Part shown: positions 1-7,338 of the stretch, in pieces
How positions within the stretch are numbered: position 1 is the first letter of the stretch
How the letters are laid out: each line of letters starts with the position of its first letter
From: Pseudomonadota bacterium
GTDB taxonomy: Bacteria > Desulfobacterota > GWC2-55-46 > JADFVP01
DNA length: 12,281 nt
NCBI GenBank assembly: GCA_015222595.1
Contig: JADFVP010000036.1
Coordinates: 1 to 12,281, forward strand
Reading direction: 5' to 3'
Translations under genes and position numbers: made by a program
Notes under the pieces: model-generated
Database searches by the model: none
Told to the model about the DNA's origin: nothing
What the model saw: only the letters and a program-made list of their open reading frames with translations

Positions 1-1329
1 CAGCTCGGCGGACAGACGCCGCTTAAACTCTCCGTTCCTCTTGAGAAGGCCGGAGTGAGGATACTCGGTACCAGCTCCGACTCCATCGACATTGCCGAAG
101 ACCGAGAGCGGTTCGACGACCTACTCGATACACTTTCGCTTAGAAAACCCGAAAGCGGTCTAGCGCGCTCCACCGAAGAGGCCGTTACAATCGCCACGGA
201 AATCGGCTACCCCGTAATGGTGCGCCCCTCGTACGTGCTCGGCGGTCGCGCTATGCAGACCGTTTACGACGAAGCGAGCCTGATGAACTACATGACGCAT
301 GCGGTGGAGGCGTCGCCCGCGCACCCTGTGCTGGTGGACCGTTTCTTGGAAGGCGCCGTAGAGGTAGACGTGGATTGCATAAGCGACGGAACCGTAGCCG
401 TGATCGGCGCAATAATGGAGCATATAGAAGAGGCCGGAGTTCACTCAGGAGACTCAGCTTGTTCTTTGCCGCCTTATTCGCTTACAGTTGAGGTGTTGGA
501 CGAGATCCGACGCCAGACCAAACTGCTTGCTAAAGAGCTGAAGGTGGTAGGCCTTATGAACGTGCAGTTCGCGGTTCAGGACTCCACTGTCTTTATCATA
601 GAGGTAAACCCGCGCGCCTCGCGCACGGTTCCCTTTGTATCAAAGGCGATCGGGCGGCCCATGGCCAAAATAGCTGCCAAGCTTGCGGTCGGGCGAACTC
701 TTACCGAACTCGGAATAACCGAAGAGATCGTGCCGGAGCATATCTCCGTTAAAGAGGCCGTATTTCCCTTTATAAAGTTTCCGGGTGTTGATATAATTTT
801 AGGGCCCGAGATGAAGTCCACCGGCGAGGTCATGGGTATTGCCGACGATTTTGGCAGCGCATTCGCCAAGGCGCAGATAGCGGCCGGAAATAAACTGCCT
901 CTTAGCGGCACGGTCTTTATCAGCATACGCAACGAAGATAAGGACGCGGTTTTAGAGATTGCGAAGGATCTGAACTCTATGGGCTTTTCTATTATTGCAA
1001 CAAGCGGTACGGAGAGGTTTCTGCACTCTAACTCAATTGAGGCCGAGTTCGTCAATAAGGTCAACGAGGGCAGGCCCCATATCGTAGACCGTATAAAGAG
1101 CCTTGAGGTCGCCATGGTTATAAACACCTCCTTCGGCGCCAAGTCGGTAGCCGACTCTTACTCCATAAGAAGAAGCTCCATAGATCTCGGTGTTCCGTAC
1201 TTCACTACCATTGCCGGGGCCAAAGCAGCGGTGCTCGGTATAAAGGCTATTGTAAACCGCGCGCTCGACGTTCGTCCGCTTCAGGAGTACACCCCGGCCC
1301 CGATACCTAAGAGTTCGACACCCCAATGA
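1..1329 (+). CDS. carB: Carbamoyl-phosphate synthase large subunit, 3' part (5' end outside window)
   Basis: CarB makes carbamoyl phosphate from bicarbonate, two ATP and ammonia supplied by CarA, for pyrimidine and arginine synthesis in the cytoplasm. The reading frame is open from base 1 and begins inside the family phrase 'QLGGQTPLKL', so the first 442-codon stretch seen is only the C-terminal part of a protein usually near 1070 residues; the first ATP-grasp half and most of the oligomerisation domain are missing because of the window edge. In the fragment, residues about 20-290 are the second ATP-grasp unit (VRPSYVLGGRAM at 74-85, HIEEAGVHSGDS at 141-152, IEVNPRASRTVP at 200-211). Residues about 303-425 are the MGS-like allosteric domain (ATSGT at 333-337, NTSFGAK at 375-381, DSYSIRR at 385-391). 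An internal GTG at base 55 could pass for a start but lies inside conserved sequence. The TGA overlaps the ATG of kup by four bases. No frameshift or missing key motif is seen. Confidence 0.97.
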   Translation, partial: QLGGQTPLKLSVPLEKAGVRILGTSSDSIDIAEDRERFDDLLDTLSLRKPESGLARSTEEAVTIATEIGYPVMVRPSYVLGGRAMQTVYDEASLMNYMTHAVEASPAHPVLVDRFLEGAVEVDVDCISDGTVAVIGAIMEHIEEAGVHSGDSACSLPPYSLTVEVLDEIRRQTKLLAKELKVVGLMNVQFAVQDSTVFIIEVNPRASRTVPFVSKAIGRPMAKIAAKLAVGRTLTELGITEEIVPEHISVKEAVFPFIKFPGVDIILGPEMKSTGEVMGIADDFGSAFAKAQIAAGNKLPLSGTVFISIRNEDKDAVLEIAKDLNSMGFSIIATSGTERFLHSNSIEAEFVNKVNEGRPHIVDRIKSLEVAMVINTSFGAKSVADSYSIRRSSIDLGVPYFTTIAGAKAAVLGIKAIVNRALDVRPLQEYTPAPIPKSSTPQ

Positions 1330-3119
1330 AGATGATAATCAAATCTCTCGGTATCGTCTTTGGCGACATCGGCACGAGCCCTATCTACACGCTCGCGGTT
1401 ATCTTTATCTTTCTCGAACCGACACCGTCGAATATCATCGGTGTGCTTTCGCTTATCTTCTGGACGCTCCTTCTGCTCGTTACCGTTGAGTACGCATGGC
1501 TCGCCACCAGCCTCAGCCGTAAGGGCGAGGGCGGAGAGATAGTGCTCCGCGAGCTTTTGATACCTCACCTGAAGAGCGGGCGCAAAATAGCAATAGTCTC
1601 GCTGCTCGCCTTTGTCGGCGTCTCGCTCTTAATAGGAGACGGAATCATAACACCGGCTATTAGTATACTTAGCGCCGTAGAGGGGCTTATGCTGATACCG
1701 GGACTCGAAGGAATAGGCCAAGACTACCTTGTGGCGATAGCGTGCGTTATTGCCATTATTCTTTTCAGCGTTCAGAGAAAAGGCACGGAGAAGATGGCCA
1801 AGGCCTTCGGCCCGCTGATGGTGCTGTGGTTCTTAGCTCTTGCTGTCTCTGGAATCGTCTCTATCATCGACTATCCGTACGTCTTTAAGGCCATCAACCC
1901 GTACTACGGCATTCAGTTTATGGCCTCTCACGGTCTGGCCGGTTTCTTTGTCCTCTCCGAGGTAATACTCTGCGCCACGGGAGGCGAGGCGCTCTATGCG
2001 GACATGGGCCACCTCGGACGCATGCCGATTGTAAAGGCCTGGCACTTCGTCTTTGTTGTTCTTATACTCAACTACATGGGCCAGGGTGTCTTTCTTATGC
2101 AGCACCCCGACGCGCGCTTCGTTCTCTTCGAGATGATCCTCTCTCAGGCCGGCATACTCTACGTGCCGTTTCTGCTGCTCTCAATAGCGGCAACCATTAT
2201 CGCCTCGCAGGCCATGATCTCAGGCATGTTCTCTATCGTCTATCAGGGCATAACCACGCACATACTTCCGATGTTCAAGGTAGACTACAAGAGCGCCGCC
2301 ATGAGGAGCCAGATTTATATCGGCTTCGTAAACTACTTTCTTCTTATCTTTGTACTCTTCGTCATTAACCACTTCAGAGAGGCGCACAACCTTGCCGCAG
2401 CCTACGGTCTGGCCGTAACAGGGTCCATGTCTATTACCGGAATTCTGATGACGTGGCTCTTCTATATCCGGAAGGAGTACCTGAAGAGCGGTGTGGCGGT
2501 CTTCATAACTGTGCTCGACATAACGTACTTCGCCTCCAACATGTTCAAAATTCCGCACGGCGGGTACTGGTCTATTCTGCTGGCGCTCATTCCGTTCTCC
2601 GTTATCATTGTCTACACTCAGGGTCAGAAGAAGCTCAGTAGAACGCTCCGACCCCTCAAGCTCGATACATTTCTCTTTTCGTACAACCAGCTCTACGGCA
2701 AGATTCCGATGATCGGCGGCACCGCGCTCTTCTTTGCAAAGGACGATACGACGATAGCCCCATACATCGTTCATACCATGTTCAAGAACTCTATTATCTA
2801 CGAAGAGAATATTATAGTCTCGATTACTACGCTCGACGAGCCGTTCGGTTTCTCCAGCGACTTCAAAGCGGACCTGGCCGATGGGCTGCGCTCTTTTGAA
2901 ATTCGGGTCGGCTACCTAGAACTCTTCGATGTCGAGAAGATAATCAAAGACGCCGGCATACAGGAGAAGACTATCTTCTACGGCCACGACGAAGTCGCCT
3001 CTGGAAATATTATATGGAAGTTTTTCTCTTTCATAAAGAAAGTAACGCCAAACTTCATACAGTTCTACAAGCTGCCGGCCAACAAGCTCCACGGGGTTAT
3101 AACAAGAGTAGAGATGTAG
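1326..3119 (+). CDS. kup: KUP/HAK-type low-affinity potassium transporter
   Basis: Predicted inner-membrane K+ uptake protein (proton-coupled in characterised KUP members). The 597-residue product is slightly shorter than the usual 610-630, mostly because the N-terminus begins only about 8 residues before the first signature. Visible family signatures are GDIGTSP (13-19), GDGIITPAISILSAVEG (104-120), TGGEALYADMGHLG (218-231) and NYMGQG (249-254). Hydrophobic segments fill residues 1-430, as expected for about 12 helices, and a soluble C-terminal domain follows (about 450-597, with 'IGGTALFF' near 463). Acidic residues D14, E119, E221 and D398 sit where the membrane acidic residues important in E. 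coli Kup lie, so transport is expected to be intact. The ATG overlaps the carB stop as ATGA; only a weak purine run (AAGAG, 1309-1313) lies upstream, so translation is probably coupled to carB. A second ATG two codons in is possible. The pairing with carB looks like operon convenience, with no obvious functional link. Confidence 0.96.
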   Translation: MKMIIKSLGIVFGDIGTSPIYTLAVIFIFLEPTPSNIIGVLSLIFWTLLLLVTVEYAWLATSLSRKGEGGEIVLRELLIPHLKSGRKIAIVSLLAFVGVSLLIGDGIITPAISILSAVEGLMLIPGLEGIGQDYLVAIACVIAIILFSVQRKGTEKMAKAFGPLMVLWFLALAVSGIVSIIDYPYVFKAINPYYGIQFMASHGLAGFFVLSEVILCATGGEALYADMGHLGRMPIVKAWHFVFVVLILNYMGQGVFLMQHPDARFVLFEMILSQAGILYVPFLLLSIAATIIASQAMISGMFSIVYQGITTHILPMFKVDYKSAAMRSQIYIGFVNYFLLIFVLFVINHFREAHNLAAAYGLAVTGSMSITGILMTWLFYIRKEYLKSGVAVFITVLDITYFASNMFKIPHGGYWSILLALIPFSVIIVYTQGQKKLSRTLRPLKLDTFLFSYNQLYGKIPMIGGTALFFAKDDTTIAPYIVHTMFKNSIIYEENIIVSITTLDEPFGFSSDFKADLADGLRSFEIRVGYLELFDVEKIIKDAGIQEKTIFYGHDEVASGNIIWKFFSFIKKVTPNFIQFYKLPANKLHGVITRVEM

Positions 3120-3181
3120 TTCGGGCGTTGACGCTCTATCCAATAGACTCAAACTAAACTGACCCGTACAGTGCAGAGCGC

Positions 3182-5785
3182 ATGGAAAAATCCCTCGACA
3201 GAAGTTCCTCTTTGTACGAAGCGATACTGAAGCCTCTTCGGTTCGCCTCGAAGGACAACTATGCCGGAGTAGACAAGCTGAAGGATTTAGAAGCGCTAGT
3301 CGGTGCGCTTTCAACAGAGGCTGGTGCGCTTGCAGCAGAAGCCGGTACGCTCAAGAGCAACGCCAATACGGCAAGTGTTGAGATGGTTGCTGCATACCTC
3401 GAAAAACTCTCCGTGCTCTTTGCCGGATTCGACTCTGAGAGTAGAGAGCATAGACAGAGCAGAGTAGAAGAGGCGCTCGCGCTTCTCGCTCCGCTTGGAA
3501 CTCCCAGCAGCGCAACTGCCCAGACACCAGAAGCCGCTTCGCCTAAACAATCAGAAAAAACTCCTAAGAGAAGCACAGAACAGCCGCTCACGGTTAAGAG
3601 CAGGGTAGAGGAGCTGAGGCGTCCGGTGCAGTTCGTAAAGGGCGTTGGCCCCAGGTTGGCCGCAGTTCTTAACAAGAAAGGCATCTTCACCGTAGAAGAC
3701 CTGCTCTACTTTATTCCGATAAGGTACGAAGACAGGAGCCGCCTCCGAAAAATCCGCGAGCTGCAAAAGGGCGAGAAAGCTCTGGTGGTCGGCACGGTAA
3801 TGGTTGCCGGAGAGGTTCGCTACGGCAGGCGCAGGGGCTACGAAATTGTTGTCAGAGACTCTACCGGCCTGCTGAAACTGAAGTGGTTCAACTTTAAGGG
3901 CTCGTACATGAGCAGGTACGAGCGCGATAAAAAGTACCTTATCTACGGTACCGTAAGCACGTATGGCTCTCAGGTCGAGATGATACACCCCGACCTTGAG
4001 GCCTATGATGAACAAGAAGAAGCAGACGGCGAGGGAGCTAAGAACAAAGAGGGCGATCAAACTGAGTCCGGTGCGCTCCTTCCGGTCTACTCTCAGATAG
4101 AGCGCATGCACCAGAAGAGTATAAGGAAGCTGGTGCTCGGTGCGCTCAACAGCTTTGGGCCATCTGTCGTCAGTGCAGTGCCGAGTGCGGTTCTGGCGCG
4201 CCACGGGCTGATGAGCCTGTCTTCAGCATTCAGTACAGTACACCTTCCCGGCCCCGGTTCACCCGAAGCATCGGTACAAGACGCAGACGGAGTCGAACGA
4301 AGTGTAAAACTTGCAAAGCGAAGCCTCGCCTTCGACGAACTCTTTATGCTGGAGGTCGGTCTTGCGCTTAGAAGAGAGGGCGCAAAGAGGGAGCAGGGCA
4401 TAGAGCAACGGATAGATAGCGAGCGCGCAGCAGGGCTTGAGAGTGCGCTTCGGAAATCTATTCCGTTTGAACTAACAGGAGCTCAAGAGAGCGTGCTCGA
4501 AGAGATAAAGGCCGACATGGCGGCCCCCCATCCAATGAACCGCCTCCTGCAAGGCGACGTCGGTTCTGGCAAGACCATCGTCAGCCTCATAGCTGCGCTT
4601 CGCGCCGTTGGAGCCGGGTATCAGGCCGCTATAATGGCGCCGACCGAAATACTCGCAGAGCAGCATGCGACTGTTATAAAAAAGTACACCGACGGCCTTG
4701 GAATTACTACGGCCCTCCTTACTTCAGGTGTTCCTAAGAAGGCGAAGGAGCAGATACTCGGCGCGATTCTAGACGGCTCGGTTGACATTGTAATCGGCAC
4801 GCACGCGCTTATCCAGAAGGGCGTTGAGTACCGTTCGCTAGGACTCGCCGTTATCGACGAGCAGCACCGCTTCGGCGTAGTGCAGCGCGCAGCACTCAAA
4901 AGCAAGGGAATAGAGAGCGCAGACGGCACAACTCTTCCGCCGGACATGCTCATAATGACCGCAACGCCAATTCCGAGAACTCTCACCATGACGATCTTTG
5001 CCGACCTCGAAGTCTCTATTATCGACGAGCTGCCTCCGGGCCGCCTAGCAGTAACGACGACCATACTGAGAGAGAAAGAACGCGCGCGCGCGTACTCTAT
5101 AATTCTTGGCGAGCTGAAGAAGGGCGCGCAAGCCTACGTGGTCTGCCCTCTGGTAGAAGAGTCTGAAGAGCTGCAACTTGCAGACGCAACGCGCATGAAG
5201 GAGCAGCTTGGTTCCGGCCCCTTTAAAGAGTTTAACGTCGGGCTTATTCATGGACGCATGAAAAGTATAGAGAAGGAGAGCGTGATGCGCGACTTTAAAG
5301 AGGGCGCTATCGATCTTTTGGTTGCGACCACCGTTATAGAGGTCGGCGTGGACGTGGCGAACGCGACCGTTATGCTTATTGAGCATGCAGAACGGTTCGG
5401 CCTTTCGCAACTCCATCAGCTAAGAGGCCGCGTCGGGCGAGGCACGCGGCAGTCTGTCTGTCTGTTGCTAGCCCAGTGGACGAACTCCGAGGAGACTTAC
5501 AGGAGGCTGAAGGTTATGGAGAAGACAGAGGACGGTTTTAAGATAGCCGAGGAAGACCTTGCTATTCGCGGCCCCGGAGACTTCATCGGCACGCGCCAAT
5601 CCGGGTTGCCGGAGTTTCGCTTCTCGGCCTCCCTTGGCGACCTTGGGCTTTTGAAGAGCGCACGTGAAGAGGCCGCTGCTCATCTTGAGAACGATCCTCA
5701 ACTACAGAGCGCGGACTCTGCTATAATTAGAGAGGTGCTAGGTGCGCGGTGGAAAGAGCGGCTGGAGCTTGCCCAGATTGGCTGA
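3182..5785 (+). CDS. recG: ATP-dependent DNA helicase RecG, with long N-terminal extension
   Basis: RecG is a superfamily 2 helicase that remodels stalled replication forks and branch-migrates Holliday junctions. The 867-residue product exceeds E. coli RecG (693) mainly through residues 1-145: an Ala/Glu-rich, partly helical extension and a low-complexity linker. The wedge region starts at 'RPVQFVKGVGPRLA' (147-160), with the OB-fold around 195-270. An acidic, charged insert (about 274-296) follows. Helicase motifs are all present: Q-like LTGAQ (431-435), Walker A GDVGSGKT (458-465), DEQH (559-562), TATPIPRT (593-600), HGRM (690-693), QLRGRVGRG (746-754). The C-terminal TRG-type region follows (FKIAEEDLAIRGPGD, 786-800). 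An in-frame stop at 3155-3157 bounds the start; ATG 3182 is the only good start after it, although its ribosome site is poor. The 'RFASKDNYAG' segment (20-29) supports including the extension, since similar phrases occur in deltaproteobacterial RecG. It lies 62 nt after kup and may share its transcript. Confidence 0.96.
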   Translation: MEKSLDRSSSLYEAILKPLRFASKDNYAGVDKLKDLEALVGALSTEAGALAAEAGTLKSNANTASVEMVAAYLEKLSVLFAGFDSESREHRQSRVEEALALLAPLGTPSSATAQTPEAASPKQSEKTPKRSTEQPLTVKSRVEELRRPVQFVKGVGPRLAAVLNKKGIFTVEDLLYFIPIRYEDRSRLRKIRELQKGEKALVVGTVMVAGEVRYGRRRGYEIVVRDSTGLLKLKWFNFKGSYMSRYERDKKYLIYGTVSTYGSQVEMIHPDLEAYDEQEEADGEGAKNKEGDQTESGALLPVYSQIERMHQKSIRKLVLGALNSFGPSVVSAVPSAVLARHGLMSLSSAFSTVHLPGPGSPEASVQDADGVERSVKLAKRSLAFDELFMLEVGLALRREGAKREQGIEQRIDSERAAGLESALRKSIPFELTGAQESVLEEIKADMAAPHPMNRLLQGDVGSGKTIVSLIAALRAVGAGYQAAIMAPTEILAEQHATVIKKYTDGLGITTALLTSGVPKKAKEQILGAILDGSVDIVIGTHALIQKGVEYRSLGLAVIDEQHRFGVVQRAALKSKGIESADGTTLPPDMLIMTATPIPRTLTMTIFADLEVSIIDELPPGRLAVTTTILREKERARAYSIILGELKKGAQAYVVCPLVEESEELQLADATRMKEQLGSGPFKEFNVGLIHGRMKSIEKESVMRDFKEGAIDLLVATTVIEVGVDVANATVMLIEHAERFGLSQLHQLRGRVGRGTRQSVCLLLAQWTNSEETYRRLKVMEKTEDGFKIAEEDLAIRGPGDFIGTRQSGLPEFRFSASLGDLGLLKSAREEAAAHLENDPQLQSADSAIIREVLGARWKERLELAQIG

Positions 5786-5829
5786 TTTTTTTATCTTTGC
5801 TGTCTAATGATCGGCTGATTTCTTTTTCT
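5776..5829 (+). repeat. Imperfect T-rich direct repeat spanning the recG stop codon
   Basis: Two 21-nt copies, 5776-5796 and 5809-5829, match at 18 of 21 positions with a 33-nt period. Each holds the core GGCTGATTT followed by a T-rich tail. The first copy includes the last recG codons and its TGA. It may be a small tandem duplication of the gene end. The T runs could assist transcription ending, but I see no convincing GC-rich stem before either one, so I do not call a terminator. Confidence 0.5.
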
Positions 5830-5877
5830 AAAGTCCGGCTAACGGTTATCAATTTTCAAAACTTCTATATTCCCAAT

Positions 5878-5883
5878 GGAGGG
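5878..5883 (+). promoter_or_regulatory. Strong ribosome binding site that decides the start at 5892
   Basis: GGAGGG lies eight bases before ATG 5892. The alternative GTG at 5883 begins on the last base of this site, so it could not use it. This is the clearest Shine-Dalgarno sequence on the plus strand of the window. Confidence 0.8.
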
Positions 5884-5891
5884 TGTTCACG

Positions 5892-6572
5892 ATGAAGAGT
5901 TTAATTGTTCTATTGGCCGCACTCTTGCTGCTGCCGGCTTCAATCTCTACTGCGGCGGATAGCGCCGCCGATACTCCAGAGGCGATGATACGCAGCGACA
6001 TCGACTCTTCGCAGTTGAGTCTCTTTGGCCTGATGCCCGGTCTCTCTACAATGGGCACGGTCATTTCCGTGCTCGGCAACGCTACGCCGGAGAAGGTCGG
6101 CAGTGGCGAGAGGGTTTTTATGAGGCTCTGCTACGTCTCATCTGCAAAGGATGATTTTACAAAGCTCGTCTTCGAGGCCCCGGCAAACAGTGTTGAAGGT
6201 GTGCCGGGAAGCGCAGTTAGCAGTATCAGACTCTACTCCGGCGACGTAGCCTACGACGGGGCAGGGAGCTGCGTAAACTCTGCGCTTGTAAGCCGCGACA
6301 CGGTTACCGAGAGCGGAGTAGGTCTTGCTATGAGCGAGGCAGAGTTCATCGAGCGGATCGGCGGAAGCCCTACCGAGAGGTGGAGCGGCTTTGTCGGTTT
6401 CGAGTACCATGCCGCAGAGCGGTTGTCGAAGGCTGAGGTAGAGAGGCTAAAGGCCCACTGGCCCTTTGTGCTGAAGTATCCGTACCTCGATATCCACTCG
6501 TCGGTTGAGGCGCGCTTTTATAAAGGGAGTCTTAAGCGGCTCGATCTGTCGAGGATAGTGGCGAAGCCCTGA
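5892..6572 (+). CDS. Exported protein of unknown function with two SmpA/BamE-like motifs
   Basis: I do not recognise this 226-residue protein as a named family. The N-terminus is a good Sec signal peptide: MKSL, a Leu/Ala-rich core (5-17), and a probable cut after about residue 21-22 (…STAA). There is no lipobox Cys, so a periplasmic or secreted soluble protein is expected. The mature part has only two cysteines (C80 and C127), which may form a disulfide. Two segments look alike: residues 45-63 (FGLMPGLSTMGTVISVLG) and 143-161 (VGLAMSEAEFIERIGGSP). Both follow the pattern 'G-L-x-x-G/M-S-x4-V/F-I-x2-L/I-G' typical of SmpA/BamE-like folds, which suggests an internal duplication. The start is fixed by GGAGGG eight bases upstream. 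A possible -10 TATATT at 5866-5871 has no good -35. It stands 106 nt after recG, probably with its own promoter, and converges with the minus-strand operon. Export is well supported; the fold is inference. Confidence 0.85.
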   Translation: MKSLIVLLAALLLLPASISTAADSAADTPEAMIRSDIDSSQLSLFGLMPGLSTMGTVISVLGNATPEKVGSGERVFMRLCYVSSAKDDFTKLVFEAPANSVEGVPGSAVSSIRLYSGDVAYDGAGSCVNSALVSRDTVTESGVGLAMSEAEFIERIGGSPTERWSGFVGFEYHAAERLSKAEVERLKAHWPFVLKYPYLDIHSSVEARFYKGSLKRLDLSRIVAKP

Positions 6573-6603
6573 GTTTCTTGCAAGGCATCTGGAAAGCCGT
6601 TCT

Positions 6604-7317
6604 CTAAAGCCACTTGCCGATAAGCTCCGGGCGCGGTCTTGCGGCGTCGAGGCAGAAGGCGAATTTCGAAAACGACATTGAGCGCAGCGGAAAGGTCTCC
6701 AGACTCTTTAGCGCCGACGGCCAGATGTGCTCCGCGCCCTTGATCTCCAAGACCGCCTTGGTGGTCTTGGTAGGCATTGAGCCCGGCACAAGCCGCTCGT
6801 TAACCGCCGTCACCTCTATTGCCGTGTCGAGCGCAACCTGCAGCCCGCTCTTGGGTTCGATGAAGCGTATCCTTTGATACTTTATCTGGATTACAGGAGA
6901 GAAGAACTTCGGCTGGCGCCACCCAAGCTTTGCAATCGCACTCCGGTACTCGTCGTTCATGTACGTCTCTATCTTCATTGGATGCTTTATCAGCTCTTCG
7001 GTAACAGGTACTTTTATCCGCCTCTTCGTTCCGACAAAGCCCGACTTTCCTTTAACCTCGAAAAACCCGACTGTAGCCTGAGCGCTCTCGTCCGTGCTCA
7101 ACTCGTACCACCTGAGGCGAAGCTTCTCTTTGAAGATCGCGCCGTCTATGACGTCGTCGAACGAGTCTAGGTGCTCGGTGTCGAAGTAGACCGAGACGAT
7201 TGCGTCTTCAACGTGCCGGTTGTCGACGATGCAGTGGTGCCGAAGGATCTCTTCTATCGGCCCGGCGTAAAGCGGGTTGAAGAGGAATTTTTGCTCGAAG
7301 CGTTTCTGCTCTGCCAT
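6604..7317 (-). CDS. VTC-domain protein (polyphosphate polymerase-like, triphosphate tunnel fold)
   Basis: The 237-residue product is a single VTC domain with no signal peptide or membrane segment, so it should be cytoplasmic. VTC domains share the triphosphate tunnel metalloenzyme fold; in yeast Vtc4 this domain makes polyphosphate from ATP. Family signatures in order are RFEQKF (6-11), YFDT (44-47), KLRLRWY (65-71, with the R67-x-R69 pair), FEVKGK (86-91), KRR (98-100), KYQRIRF (146-152), LDTAIEV (163-169), LEIKG (190-194, with E191 and K193) and SFSKFA (215-220, K218). These alternating basic and acidic strand residues are those that line the tunnel, so an active enzyme is plausible; whether it makes polyphosphate or acts on another triphosphate cannot be told. 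It is the last gene of a minus-strand operon with DUF4956 and CotH genes, 21 nt after the CotH gene, with a GGAAG ribosome site nine bases before the ATG. Confidence 0.9.
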   Translation of the reverse strand: MAEQKRFEQKFLFNPLYAGPIEEILRHHCIVDNRHVEDAIVSVYFDTEHLDSFDDVIDGAIFKEKLRLRWYELSTDESAQATVGFFEVKGKSGFVGTKRRIKVPVTEELIKHPMKIETYMNDEYRSAIAKLGWRQPKFFSPVIQIKYQRIRFIEPKSGLQVALDTAIEVTAVNERLVPGSMPTKTTKAVLEIKGAEHIWPSALKSLETFPLRSMSFSKFAFCLDAARPRPELIGKWL

Positions 7318-7326
7318 ACTTTTCTA

Positions 7327-7331
7327 CTTCC
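7327..7331 (-). promoter_or_regulatory. Ribosome binding site of the VTC-domain gene
   Basis: GGAAG on the minus strand lies nine bases before ATG 7317. It supports that start and independent loading of ribosomes on this gene, in contrast with the CotH gene upstream, which lacks a visible site. Confidence 0.6.
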
Positions 7332-7338
7332 GATAAAG

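Noticed and set aside
576..1142. Minus-strand open frame of 188 codons opposite carB
   Set aside because: It is antisense to conserved ATP-grasp and MGS-domain sequence and has no recognisable features.
2220..2774. Minus-strand open frame of 184 codons opposite kup
   Set aside because: It is antisense to conserved KUP membrane segments; its highly charged composition is a typical complement of hydrophobic codons.
3128..3160. Possible promoter before recG (TTGACG at 3128-3133)
   Set aside because: At normal spacing the -10 position reads AAACTA, and the better TAAACT is 21 nt away, so the pair is weak.
3551..4204. Minus-strand open frame of 217 codons opposite recG
   Set aside because: It is antisense to the RecG wedge and OB-fold coding region, with no motif or start signal.
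5081..5092. (CG)6 dinucleotide run inside recG
   Set aside because: It encodes ordinary Arg-Ala residues in frame (ERARAY), is short, and shows no sign of being a contingency tract.
5866..5871. TATATT as a -10 box for the exported-protein gene
   Set aside because: No acceptable -35 lies at 16-18 nt, and the predicted start of transcription would fall on the ribosome site itself, leaving a very short leader. It remains only a possibility.
5883..5891. GTG start three codons upstream for the exported protein
   Set aside because: It overlaps the strong GGAGGG site, which is correctly spaced only for ATG 5892; the ATG also gives a cleaner signal peptide.
6573..6603. Bidirectional terminator between the convergent genes
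   Set aside because: Only a 3-bp GGC/GCC pairing and a GCAAG/CTTGC pair with a long loop are visible, and no T run follows.
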